From contig NZ_JSYP01000001.1 in NCBI RefSeq assembly GCF_000813005.1, positions 372,001-436,000 on the forward strand: DNA of 64,000 nucleotides. The letters are read 5' to 3'. Made by a program: the position numbers and the translations under genes. Origin of the DNA: Flavobacterium sp. KMS (GTDB lineage Bacteria; Bacteroidota; Bacteroidia; Flavobacteriales; Flavobacteriaceae). Of this stretch, positions 18,301-28,776 are shown one piece after another; within the stretch, counting starts at the first letter, position 1; each line of letters opens with the position of its first letter. Under the pieces are notes generated by a model. That model saw only the letters and a list, made by a program, of their open reading frames with translations, was not told where the DNA came from and ran no database searches.

Positions 18301-19662
18301 CTATTTTATAGAACCTATAATATCGTATTTTGTTATAATATGATGGTTTCCGTTTTCTAAATCTACTAAAACTGCATCATTTTCTTTTGTAAACAATTTC
18401 GAAACTTCTTCTATCGGAGTCCCTAGTTTTACAATAGGGAATGGTTTCCCCATCACTTCTTTAATCGGTTTTTCGGCTACATTTTTATCGGCTACATAAC
18501 TTCTAAATAAGTCTGTCTCATCTACCGAACCTACAAATCCAGTAATATCTACTACAGGAATTTGCGAAATTTTATATTTACGCATTCTTTCAATAGCGTG
18601 CGAAACCAATTCTTCGGTACGTACAACTATTAATTGCTTGTCTAAATGATCTTTTATAACATCTTCAGCTTTTGTAACATTCTCTTCTAGAAAACCACGC
18701 TCACGCATCCAATCATCATTAAACATTTTACCTACATAACGGCTTCCTGAGTCATGAAAAAGCACTACAACGACATCGTCTTTTGTAAAATGTTCTTTTA
18801 GCTGCAACAATCCTTTTATACAAGCTCCTGCTGAATTCCCTACAAAAATTCCTTCTTCGAGTGCAATTTTTCTTGTATAAACTGCTGCATCTTTATCCGT
18901 TACTTTTGTAAATCCATCTATCAATGAAAAGTCAACATTTTTAGGCAAAATATCTTCTCCAATTCCTTCGGTGATGTATGAATAAATTTCGTTTTCATCA
19001 AAAATACCTGTTTCATGGTATTTTTTAAAAACTGAACCATATGTATCTATTCCCCAAATTTTGATATTTGGGTTCTTTTCTTTTAAGTATTTTGCTACTC
19101 CAGAAATTGTTCCTCCTGTTCCTACTCCAACTACAAAATGAGTTATTTTTCCATCTGTTTGTTCCCAAATTTCTGGTCCTGTTTGCTCATAATGTGCCAA
19201 TGCATTTGATGGGTTATCATATTGATTTACATACCATGAATTTGGGGTTTCTTCTGCTAATCTTTTTGAAACAGAATAATAAGAACGTGGATCTGTTGGC
19301 TCCACATCTGTTGGACAAACTACTACTTTTGCGCCTACTGCACGCAAGATGTCCATTTTTTCTTTTGATTGCTTATCCGAGATTACACAAATAAGTTTGT
19401 ATCCTTTTATAATTGCAACCAAAGCCAGTCCCATTCCTGTATTTCCTGAGGTTCCTTCGATAATAGTTCCTCCAGGCTTTAAGCGCCCATCTGCTTCGGC
19501 ATCTTCAACCATTTTTACAGCCATTCTATCCTTAACAGAATTTCCTGGGTTAAAAGTTTCTACTTTTGCTAAAACCAATGCATCAATTCCTGCTACGGTT
19601 TTATTTAGTTTGACTAACGGTGTGTTGCCAATTGTTTCTAAAATATTTTTTGAGTAATTCAT
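18301..19662 (-). CDS. PLP-dependent cystathionine beta-synthase-like enzyme with CBS domains
   Basis: 453 aa fold-type II PLP enzyme. The catalytic domain (about residues 1-320) has the PLP lysine in FNPGNSVKDRMAVKM, the substrate-binding EGTSGNTGMGLA loop and the phosphate-binding GVGTGGTISGVAKYLK. A tandem pair of CBS domains (about 335-453: IERMRKYKISQIPVVDITGFVGSV, then GKPFPIVKLGTPIEEVSKLF) probably senses an adenosyl ligand. This layout is that of cystathionine beta-synthase, lacking the heme region of the animal enzyme. O-acetylserine sulfhydrylase activity is the main alternative. It is followed by a terminator. Confidence 0.88.
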   Translation of the reverse strand: MNYSKNILETIGNTPLVKLNKTVAGIDALVLAKVETFNPGNSVKDRMAVKMVEDAEADGRLKPGGTIIEGTSGNTGMGLALVAIIKGYKLICVISDKQSKEKMDILRAVGAKVVVCPTDVEPTDPRSYYSVSKRLAEETPNSWYVNQYDNPSNALAHYEQTGPEIWEQTDGKITHFVVGVGTGGTISGVAKYLKEKNPNIKIWGIDTYGSVFKKYHETGIFDENEIYSYITEGIGEDILPKNVDFSLIDGFTKVTDKDAAVYTRKIALEEGIFVGNSAGACIKGLLQLKEHFTKDDVVVVLFHDSGSRYVGKMFNDDWMRERGFLEENVTKAEDVIKDHLDKQLIVVRTEELVSHAIERMRKYKISQIPVVDITGFVGSVDETDLFRSYVADKNVAEKPIKEVMGKPFPIVKLGTPIEEVSKLFTKENDAVLVDLENGNHHIITKYDIIGSIK

Positions 19663-19714
19663 TATATTAAATTTGGAAATTATACGGTCTTATTCCCATT
19701 GTTATTAATTAATT

Positions 19715-21664
19715 TTATTGGAAGAAATTCCAAACTAAACCAAATCGGATAACAAAATCACGATATGGATTATTAGGTGCGGAATAGTAATTACTACTCG
19801 AAAACGATGAATTAAAATGCTCTGCTTTTAAAAAGATTCGAGTTTGTCTAATTCTGGCGTTTATAAAAAAGTCAAAGTTCGGATAATTTCCGATTTCTTT
19901 CTTATTTTGAACAAAAAATTCACCAATTACAGGATTATAATCATTACCATAATAGCTGGTAAAATAATTAAACACAATTCCTGTTTGTAAGTAAAGTGCT
20001 TTCTTAAAGAAATAATTTGTGTAGTACAATGTATTTCTTGTAACAATTTCTGGCACATTCAAAATAGCATCTGTTTGATCTACTTTTTGGTATAAAACGG
20101 TATTATCTAATGCAAATCGGCCAAATTTAAATTCTTTACTTGCCTTTACCTCTAGATAATTAATTGTATTACTATATTGTGCTGGTCTTATAATTTGTGT
20201 TTTTAAAGCAGCTTCGGCAGCTGTTGATTGATCCTCAAAATACAAATGGTCATTCAAAACTGAATATTGAAATGACATATTAACCCATGGTGTAATAGCG
20301 CTAGCACTTAATGAATTAATTTTTTCGTTTTTAAAATTTTTCGACCAGTTATACTCTACATAACTACTTTGGTATAAATTATAGTTATTATTAGGTAGTT
20401 TGTTTATGTTTTGATACTCAAATAAAAATTTAATCTTATCGCTAAAATCATATTTAAGCTTTGCTTCTAAATCCGAAAGCGACTGACTTGTTATTGATCT
20501 TGAATATAAAAATCTTCCGTTCCATTTATTTTTTTGATATTCATATTGTCCTCCAAAACTATTAATATCCTGACTTAATGAACTAGGGATAATTGTTCCA
20601 TCATCAAAAAGCAAAACTCTTCCATAATACGAATTACTTCTAAAATCATCTACAAAAAAATGAAATTTCCCTAATAATACATTTTCATAAGCAACTCCTA
20701 CCTTATTATACATTTTATTATAATGAGATTGATCATTGATATTACTTGTTACATACGAATTTCCAAATCGAAGTACATTTTCATTACCTACTCTTGATAA
20801 AACTGTTGGCTGATAGTATTCGAAAAATTTATTTTCATAATTAAACTGGTGCGTTACATACAAATTATTATTTCCTTCTGTTTCATTTATTCTGTATGCG
20901 TGATCAAAAAACAGTCGCTTACCTTTTAAAAACGATTTTGCATCTGTTAAATACACTTCCAGCCTTTGTCGGTTTTTAAAATCTGGATCACCACTTTCAA
21001 AATCCTCAGGCGTTGTTATCCCTCCATTTTCTTCATTCGAAACATCTTGGTAGGTATAATGCGCATTAATATGATACTGTCCTTTTTTTGTGCTATAACT
21101 TGTTGTAAATTTAAAATTCCCTGTACTCGACAGTTGATTGATATAATTACCCTCAGACCTTAATCCCTTATATTCTGCGGACACATTAAATCGTTCTGAT
21201 AGATTCAAGGTTATAAAAGAATCTAATGTCTGCCCTTTATTAATCGTAGATTTAAAATACAATTCGGTTAATGGTGTTGCAACCGAGTAGTACTTAACAT
21301 CATTAGCTTCTAGAAAGTTAAAATGTTTGGCTTTGAATCCCATTTCTGGATAAGGAGTAAAGCTTGTTAAGCTATATTGTAATGTATTGTATGTTTGCCC
21401 GATATTAGAAAATGGCAAAAGTCCAAAATTATCCTTTCGTAAATAATTATGATTGTATTCATTTTGAATTGTAAGCGATGTATCTACGTAAGTTGTATCA
21501 CGTTCCAGCGTTATATACCGGTATTGATCTATTCTTGCAACTTTCTTTTTGGCTTTTATAGTATCATTAAGACCACGATGTTCTCCATTCATGTCTAATG
21601 GTTTTACCTGAGAAAACAATAGTGTGGGTAGTACTAAAAGATAAATTAAAAAGAGAATTCTCAT
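19715..21664 (-). CDS. Putative outer-membrane porin
   Basis: 649 aa protein with a signal peptide (MRILFLIYLLVLPTLLFSQ, cleaved near residue 19), then a long series of alternating aromatic/polar strands and a C-terminal RDFVIRFGLVWNFFQ ending in an aromatic residue, the classic beta-barrel signal. It resembles the flavobacterial putative-porin family. The pore's substrate is unknown. It lies downstream of the first SusD gene beyond a hairpin, so it is probably an independent gene. Confidence 0.78.
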   Translation of the reverse strand: MRILFLIYLLVLPTLLFSQVKPLDMNGEHRGLNDTIKAKKKVARIDQYRYITLERDTTYVDTSLTIQNEYNHNYLRKDNFGLLPFSNIGQTYNTLQYSLTSFTPYPEMGFKAKHFNFLEANDVKYYSVATPLTELYFKSTINKGQTLDSFITLNLSERFNVSAEYKGLRSEGNYINQLSSTGNFKFTTSYSTKKGQYHINAHYTYQDVSNEENGGITTPEDFESGDPDFKNRQRLEVYLTDAKSFLKGKRLFFDHAYRINETEGNNNLYVTHQFNYENKFFEYYQPTVLSRVGNENVLRFGNSYVTSNINDQSHYNKMYNKVGVAYENVLLGKFHFFVDDFRSNSYYGRVLLFDDGTIIPSSLSQDINSFGGQYEYQKNKWNGRFLYSRSITSQSLSDLEAKLKYDFSDKIKFLFEYQNINKLPNNNYNLYQSSYVEYNWSKNFKNEKINSLSASAITPWVNMSFQYSVLNDHLYFEDQSTAAEAALKTQIIRPAQYSNTINYLEVKASKEFKFGRFALDNTVLYQKVDQTDAILNVPEIVTRNTLYYTNYFFKKALYLQTGIVFNYFTSYYGNDYNPVIGEFFVQNKKEIGNYPNFDFFINARIRQTRIFLKAEHFNSSFSSSNYYSAPNNPYRDFVIRFGLVWNFFQ

Positions 21665-21790
21665 TTGAAAGGGTTATATATAGATATTATTTTTGACTAT
21701 TTTAGTGTGGCAAAGGTAAATTATAAAAACGTATAAATAAAAAAACACAATAGATTAATATAAAAACGCAATGAATCCTATTTTATGCAA

Positions 21791-21822
21791 GAACCCCGAT
21801 TACAAAAATGCAATCGGGGCTC
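21791..21822 (-). terminator. Hairpin downstream of the first susD gene
   Basis: ccccgatt (21794-21801) pairs with aatcgggg (21812-21819). The T content after the stem on the minus strand is modest, so termination is probable but not certain. Confidence 0.55.
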
Positions 21823-21885
21823 TAAAAACTCAAAATATTTATTGTTTATTCTACTAAATCTATCCTTGATTTATTATAATCAAGA

Positions 21886-23397
21886 CTAGAATTTATCCCA
21901 GAATATTTTAGTATTCATTAAATCACCACCAATATCACTGGCAGCTTTAGTATAATTTGTACCATTTACTGATTGCTCAACTCCTGGATATGTATATCTT
22001 ACTGGAACAGTCAATATATTTTTATTTATAGCAGTAGTAGGTGATTTTAATTTTGGAAAATCTAACCTTCTGTATGAAGTCCATGCTTCAAAACCTCTGT
22101 TATAAAGAGCAAACCAAGCTTGCATCCCAATTTTCTCTTGCCAAGTTGCTCCACTTAATGGATTTGTATAACTTACTTTAGGTTGACTTAAATAAGTTGT
22201 AATACTAGCTGCTGGTACTCCCCACTCAGTCATTGAAGCCGTTATTCCTGCATCATAGTGAATTTTGGCTTGAGCCGAACCACCTGGAATTAAGTTTTTC
22301 TCAGCTGCTTCTGCTAATAAGAATTGTAATTCAGAATAATCAAATATAGTACCTGGATATGCTGGATTATTTAATGTAGCAGTTATGTGCGAATACGTTG
22401 CAAAAACGTTAGCCTCACCATAAGTACCTCCTACAAACGTTCTTCCCGGAGGAATAACCGGAACTGGTTTTGTAGCATTAACAAAATATTTCGTCATCCT
22501 TGGATCTCCACCAGGAACTACAGCATCCATTGCTTCTACAAAAGTTTCAGCTGGAATAAAATCATCTCTTTTACTTACAACTAAATCTGCATATAAAGGG
22601 TTTTGGTTACCTGACGTAGACAAATACACTAATTTAGTATTATCCTTATTTTCAGTCATTACACCTGAAACAAGAGCTGCCTGAATTTGAGTAGTAGCAT
22701 AAGCTGGTTCTACATCTGAAATATTCACTGCTAATTTTACAATTAATGAATTTGCAAATTTCACCCATTTTCCATTACTAGCTGCATCTCCTGCATAAAT
22801 AATATCGGCACTACCAAAATTAGGAGTTGCAGCATTCTTTTTCAATACTAGTACATCTGCAGTCAATCTTGCTACAAGGTCTTTGTAAATTGTTTTTGCA
22901 TCATCATAAGCTGGTAAAGGATACGTTACGATATCTCCAACTTGAGAGTAAGGAACATTACCAAAAGTATCTACCAAAATACTATATGTATAAGCTTCTA
23001 AAATATCAATAAGTGCTAATTTATTTTGTTTAATAATAGCAGCTTCTTCTGTTTCAGTAACCTGCCCTTTAATCATCCCTTTAGCATCATAAAAATCCGC
23101 TAATACATCTCTGTACAAAACACGAAAATGATTATCTGGAATTTTTCTAGCCGAAAGATCATATTGACTTTCGTTAGGGTAAGTAGTTTCAGCCCATTGT
23201 TGAGCAAATAATCTAAAAACGTTTAAATTCACACTCGTACTTGACATTTGATCTACTAATCCCTTTTGAGCATTAGTAAACATATATTCTGGTTTAGTGG
23301 CAGTTGGTCTTTTAGGATCAACGTTCATATCTGTAATATCAGTACTACATGAGATAGTGATACTAACAAAAGATATTAATAGAAGTATTTTTTTCAT
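21886..23397 (-). CDS. SusD/RagB-family outer-membrane lipoprotein (SusD-like type 2)
   Basis: 503 aa surface lipoprotein with lipobox ISCS (Cys about 17). The N-terminal DITDMNVDPKRPTATKPEYMFTNAQKGLVDQMSS resembles the SusD-like group often annotated SusD/RagB-like 2. Helical TPR-type repeats follow, with the C-terminal GKWVKFANSLIVKLAVNIS and IGMQAWFALYNRGFEAWTSYRRLDFPKL. SusD acts as the lid of the SusC barrel and captures ligand. The start is 4 bp downstream of the susC stop, indicating tight co-transcription. No sugar enzyme is adjacent, so the substrate cannot be guessed. Confidence 0.92.
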   Translation of the reverse strand: MKKILLLISFVSITISCSTDITDMNVDPKRPTATKPEYMFTNAQKGLVDQMSSTSVNLNVFRLFAQQWAETTYPNESQYDLSARKIPDNHFRVLYRDVLADFYDAKGMIKGQVTETEEAAIIKQNKLALIDILEAYTYSILVDTFGNVPYSQVGDIVTYPLPAYDDAKTIYKDLVARLTADVLVLKKNAATPNFGSADIIYAGDAASNGKWVKFANSLIVKLAVNISDVEPAYATTQIQAALVSGVMTENKDNTKLVYLSTSGNQNPLYADLVVSKRDDFIPAETFVEAMDAVVPGGDPRMTKYFVNATKPVPVIPPGRTFVGGTYGEANVFATYSHITATLNNPAYPGTIFDYSELQFLLAEAAEKNLIPGGSAQAKIHYDAGITASMTEWGVPAASITTYLSQPKVSYTNPLSGATWQEKIGMQAWFALYNRGFEAWTSYRRLDFPKLKSPTTAINKNILTVPVRYTYPGVEQSVNGTNYTKAASDIGGDLMNTKIFWDKF

Positions 23398-23400
23398 GAT

Positions 23401-26400
23401 TTAGAATTTTAATGTTAGGTTACAACCAATATTTCTTGTTGTAGGTAGTGAACCTCCTGAGTAACCTGAAGATAAGTTACCTGAACTAAGACCACTTTCT
23501 GGATCTGCATCTGGAAGATTTTTATGAATTATCCATAAGTTAGAACCTATTAAAGAAAGTCTTAAATCAGTTAAATTCAATTTAGAAACCAATGTTGATG
23601 GGAAACTATATGTAAGAGTTACTTCTCTTAATTTAATATAACTAGCATCATATACAAAAGCTTTCTGTGGATTTTTAGTATATCCATAAATACCACCTGC
23701 AACTTCTGGAGCTGGTGTTCTAGTTGTATTAGGAGTACCATCTACATTTACTCCTGGAAGTATAACTCCACCTCCATTAGCTAATGTATTTCTTACTGGA
23801 TTTCCTAACTCATTAAATCCTGCAGTTGATTCATATAAACCAGAGTTTTGCCCGTAGTATTGATCTAGAGAGAAAATATCTCCTCCTTTTTGCATGTCAA
23901 TTAAGAAACCTAATGAAACTTGTTTGTAAGTAAATTTATTACGAATTCCACCAATCCAGTCTGGAGTAACATTTCCGATAACATTAGTAACTGACTCTGT
24001 CATTAAATAAGTTCCTCCTTTAGTAACTTTTTGTCCATCGGCAGCATATACATAATCTTTACCAATGATATCACCATAAGCGTTACCTGGTTTTGCAATT
24101 ATACTAACTCCACCTTGAAAAGTTCCTAATGTTAATGTCTCAATTCCTGGAGCTAAATCTTTAACTGTATTCTCATTTTTAGACCAGTTTACAAAAACAT
24201 CCCATTGAAAATCTTTCAATTTAACAGGAGTTAAATTAAACTGTACCTCAATACCTTTATTCTCAACAGATCCCGCATTTGCATATCTTGAAGAATATCC
24301 TGTTGAAGTAGAATAATCTACAGGGAAGATTTGATCAGAACTTAAACTTTTATAAACACTCACCTCAAATCCAGCTCTTCTATCAAAGAATTGCATCTCT
24401 AAACCAATCTCTTCCGATTTGGTTTTTACAGTATGTAAATCTGGATTAGCACTTATATTTGGTCTAGAATATAATGGGTTTGAACCGAAATTGTTCGTTT
24501 TACTAAAAATATTCTGTAAAGAATACAAATCGATATTTCCTTGAGGGTTTTCAGCATAACTAGCTCTTAATTTACCAAAATTTACCCATGGTACATTAAG
24601 ATGTTTAGTAAACACATAACTAGCAGAAGTAGAGAATGTATTTACTGAGTTACTTCCTTTTGGTAATGTAGAGAATACATCATTACGTACCGTTCCATCT
24701 AAGAATAAAAAGTCTTTATAACCTAAAGAAACAGAAGCATAAGCACTATTAACTCCTGAATTGTCTTCTGCTTCTACTGGATATGGAGAAGGATTTACTG
24801 AGTTTGATAAGGCATAAATTCCCGGAATAATAAGACCTCCATCTGTAGAAGCAAGTGTAGAAGTACGTCTTGTTCTTAAAGAGTTAAGTCCTGCTAAACC
24901 ATTTAATGAAATGTCTTCTGTAAGTTTTTTATTAAAATTTAAAGTAAGTTGGTAATTTTGCTCAGAAAACATACCTGCATATTTTTGATATCCTGAACCT
25001 ACAGCTAATCTGTTTATTCCAAATGTAGCATTTAGAGAACCAACTGCTTTTCTTTCTTCACGTAATTCAGAATAGCTATCTGTACTCACTTTTCCTGTTG
25101 CTGATAACCAATCGGCTATTTTATAATCTAATTGAACATATCCTAAGAAGCGATTTCTCTCATCAGATTGGTAATTTTTATATCTTGTAAAATAAGGATT
25201 ATCTGCATACTTAGCACTAGTATTACCATTAGCAGGATCAGCCATATTCCAAGATATATTTTGTCCTCCTGAATTTTCATAAACTTCCTTTTGAGCTTTT
25301 ATATCAGCATTGGTAGCCCACCACTGACGGAATGATCCCATAATGTTATCTCCTCCATATCCGGTTGTATTTCTACCAACTGTAGTTTGTGCCATATAAT
25401 TAGCAAATACATTAGCAGATAATCTATCTGTGAACTTATGATTAATTTTAATACTTACATTGTTTTTCTTCAATTCACTATTTGGTAAAATCCCATTTTC
25501 TTTATAGTTATTGTAGTTTAAAACATAATTAGTTTTCTCCGTACCATCCTCTATAGAGATAGAATTATTGAATGTTGTAGCTGATTGAAAAAATGTAATT
25601 GGTCCATTATCAGCAGCTTTCCATGTTGTTTTCTTTCCATAATTTGGAGAGTATATAGAATAAGCATCCCACTGATAAACAGAAAGATTTGGGTCAAAAG
25701 CAACACCGTAAGAAGCATCATCAGTTGTAGTAGCAACTTGATTTCCATTACTATCTATAGTAAAGAATGCTCCTGTTGGTCCCACTGGAATTCCTTTAGG
25801 GTTACCATCTTTATCATAAGTAGGTCCATAGCCTTGTCCGTATTTGTTTTGGTAAACAGGGAAAGTTTTTTTATCAACTGTACCTACAGTGAATTCACTT
25901 GAAATGGTAACTCCCATTCCTTTTTTTGCTTTTCCTTTTTTGGTCGTAATCATGATTACCCCATTTCCAGCTTGCCATCCGTATAATGCAGCAGCTGCAG
26001 CACCTTTCAGGATATTTAAAGTCTCAATATCATCTGGGTTAATATCCATCGCTGCATTTCCGTAATCATATGTATTACGAGCACCTTCTGTTTGTTTACC
26101 TACACTTGAGTTAGTGTTAGCATTATTAATTGGCATACCATCAATAACGATAAGCATTTGGTTATCTCCTGTAAGGTTTTTAACCCCTCTGGATACTACG
26201 TTTGTAGAACCTCCAAAGTTGGTATTTTTTCTGATGTTTACACCAGCTGCCTTACCAGAAAGCTCATTAAGAAAGTTTCCACTTGCAGCACCTGAATTTA
26301 AATCAGCACCTTTGATCTCTTGTGAAGCATAACCTAAAGATTTTTTCTCTCTTTTAATCCCTAATGCAGTTACTACAACGCCCTCAAGTTCGACTGATGA

Positions 26401-26688
26401 ACTTGCTAACTTAGCATTTACTGTAGCTGAACTAGCTGTAACTTCTTGAGATTTCATCCCAATATAACTAAATACCAAGACTTGGCTTGGAGTTGCTTTG
26501 ATAGAATATTTTCCATCAAAATCAGTTTGAGTTCCCGATTGTGTTCCTTTAACTAATACACTTACACCTGGCAAAGGCATTCCTGCATTATCGGAAACAA
26601 TTCCAGAAACAGTTCTTTCTTGCGCAATGGTGAGTTGCGTCATAAGTACTACCAGTAGCACTAAGAATCCGTTAAACTTTAGTTTCAT
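23401..26688 (-). CDS. SusC/RagA-family TonB-dependent outer-membrane transporter
   Basis: 1095 aa TonB-dependent receptor. Signal peptide through about residue 22 (LTIAQ), then a carboxypeptidase D-like domain (GIVSDNAGMPLPGVSVLVKGTQSGTQTDFDGKYSI, about 29-105), a plug with the SusC hallmark LNILKGAAAAALYGWQAGNGVIMITTKKGK (about 225-255), and a 22-strand barrel ending in LTLKF. GIKREKKSLGYASQEI is typical of one SusC subgroup. It forms a transporter with the adjacent SusD at 21886-23397. There is ~580 bp of upstream non-coding DNA for regulation. Confidence 0.95.
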   Translation of the reverse strand: MKLKFNGFLVLLVVLMTQLTIAQERTVSGIVSDNAGMPLPGVSVLVKGTQSGTQTDFDGKYSIKATPSQVLVFSYIGMKSQEVTASSATVNAKLASSSVELEGVVVTALGIKREKKSLGYASQEIKGADLNSGAASGNFLNELSGKAAGVNIRKNTNFGGSTNVVSRGVKNLTGDNQMLIVIDGMPINNANTNSSVGKQTEGARNTYDYGNAAMDINPDDIETLNILKGAAAAALYGWQAGNGVIMITTKKGKAKKGMGVTISSEFTVGTVDKKTFPVYQNKYGQGYGPTYDKDGNPKGIPVGPTGAFFTIDSNGNQVATTTDDASYGVAFDPNLSVYQWDAYSIYSPNYGKKTTWKAADNGPITFFQSATTFNNSISIEDGTEKTNYVLNYNNYKENGILPNSELKKNNVSIKINHKFTDRLSANVFANYMAQTTVGRNTTGYGGDNIMGSFRQWWATNADIKAQKEVYENSGGQNISWNMADPANGNTSAKYADNPYFTRYKNYQSDERNRFLGYVQLDYKIADWLSATGKVSTDSYSELREERKAVGSLNATFGINRLAVGSGYQKYAGMFSEQNYQLTLNFNKKLTEDISLNGLAGLNSLRTRRTSTLASTDGGLIIPGIYALSNSVNPSPYPVEAEDNSGVNSAYASVSLGYKDFLFLDGTVRNDVFSTLPKGSNSVNTFSTSASYVFTKHLNVPWVNFGKLRASYAENPQGNIDLYSLQNIFSKTNNFGSNPLYSRPNISANPDLHTVKTKSEEIGLEMQFFDRRAGFEVSVYKSLSSDQIFPVDYSTSTGYSSRYANAGSVENKGIEVQFNLTPVKLKDFQWDVFVNWSKNENTVKDLAPGIETLTLGTFQGGVSIIAKPGNAYGDIIGKDYVYAADGQKVTKGGTYLMTESVTNVIGNVTPDWIGGIRNKFTYKQVSLGFLIDMQKGGDIFSLDQYYGQNSGLYESTAGFNELGNPVRNTLANGGGVILPGVNVDGTPNTTRTPAPEVAGGIYGYTKNPQKAFVYDASYIKLREVTLTYSFPSTLVSKLNLTDLRLSLIGSNLWIIHKNLPDADPESGLSSGNLSSGYSGGSLPTTRNIGCNLTLKF

Positions 26689-27146
26689 TTTTTAAATTTT
26701 GAATTAGTATGCCGCAAACATCATAATAATTTCTTAAAATAACAAGTAAAACCAAGCTCTTGAAAACTTTTTTTTTAATATTTCTTTAACACTACCACGT
26801 GTCAACTCAGTAAATTAGTAGATAAATAGCATTATCCCTAATTTTATCTTTAAAATACTAAGCTTTATTTAATATTTATTTTAACAAATAATTAACAAAT
26901 AAAGTAAGTTAATTCCTAGTCGTGAATTAAATATTTTAACACGTAAGTAGTTTTTAACCTACAATAAAATAACAAAATTAAAACATTATAAACTGAAAAT
27001 GTTTTTAATATAACTGCTTTTAAAATTACATCTCAACTTTATCCTGAATCTGATTACTAAATTTATGGATCAATTTTCTAAGTCATGATGTCTTCCTTAA
27101 AATATATTCTAAATATTACTATTTGAATTTGTACCAATTTTTATCC
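26689..27146. other. Gene-free region upstream of the first susC gene
   Basis: About 460 bp of very A/T-rich DNA without a supported frame. It must contain the promoter of the susC gene, but no clean TTG/TAnnTTTG pair was found; the nearest resemblance is TATGATGTTTG just upstream of the start. No RNA gene or riboswitch was recognised. Confidence 0.5.
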
Positions 27147-27183
27147 AAAAAAAAACTGCCCAAAATATTTTGGACAGTTTTTA
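27147..27183 (-). terminator. Terminator after the second susD region
   Basis: CAAAATATTTTG (27161-27172) is a perfect palindrome embedded in an actg/cagt outer stem. A-run and T-run flank it, so it could act on the minus strand after the susD relic. Confidence 0.75.
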
Positions 27184-27203
27184 ATAATTTAATTAAAACG
27201 TAC

Positions 27204-27284
27204 TTAAAGTTCGTTTTGTTTTACCAATGGATTTGCATTAATTTCAGCTCTTGGAATTAACCATTGCCATCTTTTATCTTCCAG
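27204..27284 (-). pseudogene. Relic of a SusD C-terminus, out of frame with the intact susD
   Basis: A frame different from that of the intact SusD gene reads LEDKRWQWLIPRAEINANP, then LVKQNEL and a stop at 27204-27206. The intact SusD ends with NDLRFMLKIPQAEIDTNP, then FIEKNINTGR. Both match the conserved SusD tail (I-P-x-x-E-I-x-x-N-P), so the same element occurs twice in tandem. The 3' copy has no remaining upstream gene and overlaps the end of the intact gene. It is likely the tail of an earlier susD left after deletion or gene replacement. Confidence 0.75.
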
Positions 27285-28761
27285 TATTTATATTCTTTTC
27301 AATAAATGGATTTGTATCAATTTCTGCCTGAGGTATTTTAAGCATAAATCTTAAATCATTAGGCTGTAAATCGTATGGCTTGCCAGTTATGTTATTAATA
27401 CCTTTTAAACGTTGATTACCATCTCTAGGAATTCCATTTCCTAAACGTTTTGCATCAAACCATTCAACTCCGTTCTCCATAAATAATTCTTTACGTCTTT
27501 CAAGTAAAATTTCATCAACAAGAGCTTGACCTGAATTAGAACTTTGTACAGCGTTTACATCTCTATTTTTTTGCAAAGTAAATAATATAGATTTTGCTGC
27601 AGCTTCTTTTCCTTGCCTAGCCTTTGCTTCTGCATCAACTAAAATCATTTCAGCATATCTAATGATTGGTGAATGTGAAGTAAATGAAAAAGAAAACTTG
27701 TTCGATACATAATATCTATAATCAGAAATCGGATATGTAGTTGATTTTAGACTAAATAACTTATTAGCTCCTACTCCACCCCTGACATCTGTAGCTGAAA
27801 ATAAATCAACAAATGTAGAATTTACAAAAATAGAATAATAAGCTCCAGTCTTATGATCAGAGAATACATGAGGGGCTAAATAGTAATACATAGTTTGATC
27901 ACTTGCTTGAGGAGATCCCCATAACCATTCTTTATTACTATTATCTTTAAAACCTGAACCATAACTAGCTGCATCTAAAACTGTAGCAGGGTCACCTCCA
28001 TACGCTTCTATAGAAGCTGCTTCAGTCAAATCCCATTTCCCCATTACTTGATAAACTTCTGCTAATATAGCATTTGCAACCTGCTTGTTTACATAAGATT
28101 TCCCTAAACGTGTATCAGGCAATATGGCTATAGCCTCTGTCAAATCTGCAACCATGAAATCATAAACTTCTTTAACTGTAGACATTCCTTTAGCTATTAC
28201 AAAAGGTTCTTTATAAATGGGAGGTGCAGGGAAGTTTTGATCCTCATTATAAGATTTTGAAAAATCCAAAACCAAATGATGGTAAAAAAAAGCACGTAAT
28301 GCATATCCTTGTCCTAACAATTCTTTTTTATCCTGGTCTCCTAATTGAGTACTTTCCTCAACCCCTTTAATAAAATTATTAATTTGATTAATCATAAAAA
28401 AAGGATAGTTCCAAGCAAAAATAACTCTACGATAAGTAGGCTCCCTGTTATTGTTCTCGTAATCACTTCCGTACCAATTAGTTGTAGATATCGCATCATT
28501 ACCTTTAACAGTCCTTGCAAAATATAATGCACATACCCCACCTGCATCTGTAGAAGAATTACCCGCAGCATTCTCAAACTGACCTCTGAAACGCCTCATT
28601 ATTCCCGAAATAACCCCATCAGCACTTCCTCTACTATCAAAAGCTGTTGCAACAGGAACTCCTGTTGTAGGTTCTACCTCGTCCAAAAACTCCTGACTAC
28701 AACTACCTAAGAAAATCATACTTACAACGGCAATTGTTATATTTCTAACTATATTTTTCAT
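27274..28761 (-). CDS. SusD/RagB-family outer-membrane lipoprotein
   Basis: 495 aa lipoprotein with lipobox LGSCS (Cys about 21). The SusD fold is evident from FDSRGSADGVISGIMRR, the TPR-like LLGQGYALRAFFYHHLVLDF (about 170-190) and the C-terminal LLERRKELFMENGVEWFDAKRLGNGIPRD. It would cap the partner SusC barrel starting at 31896. The gap to the susC stop is 15 bp, so they are one operon. The C-terminal region overlaps a second, degenerate SusD tail described separately. Confidence 0.93.
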   Translation of the reverse strand: MKNIVRNITIAVVSMIFLGSCSQEFLDEVEPTTGVPVATAFDSRGSADGVISGIMRRFRGQFENAAGNSSTDAGGVCALYFARTVKGNDAISTTNWYGSDYENNNREPTYRRVIFAWNYPFFMINQINNFIKGVEESTQLGDQDKKELLGQGYALRAFFYHHLVLDFSKSYNEDQNFPAPPIYKEPFVIAKGMSTVKEVYDFMVADLTEAIAILPDTRLGKSYVNKQVANAILAEVYQVMGKWDLTEAASIEAYGGDPATVLDAASYGSGFKDNSNKEWLWGSPQASDQTMYYYLAPHVFSDHKTGAYYSIFVNSTFVDLFSATDVRGGVGANKLFSLKSTTYPISDYRYYVSNKFSFSFTSHSPIIRYAEMILVDAEAKARQGKEAAAKSILFTLQKNRDVNAVQSSNSGQALVDEILLERRKELFMENGVEWFDAKRLGNGIPRDGNQRLKGINNITGKPYDLQPNDLRFMLKIPQAEIDTNPFIEKNINTGR

Positions 28762-28776
28762 ATACTAAATTTGTTA

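Noticed and set aside
26689..27146. Riboswitch or small RNA upstream of susC
   Set aside because: No recognisable conserved structure; only A/T-rich sequence.
27204..27320. Frameshift sequencing error at the end of susD
   Set aside because: The intact frame already has its own complete SusD tail; the second tail duplicates the same region, so an indel cannot explain both.
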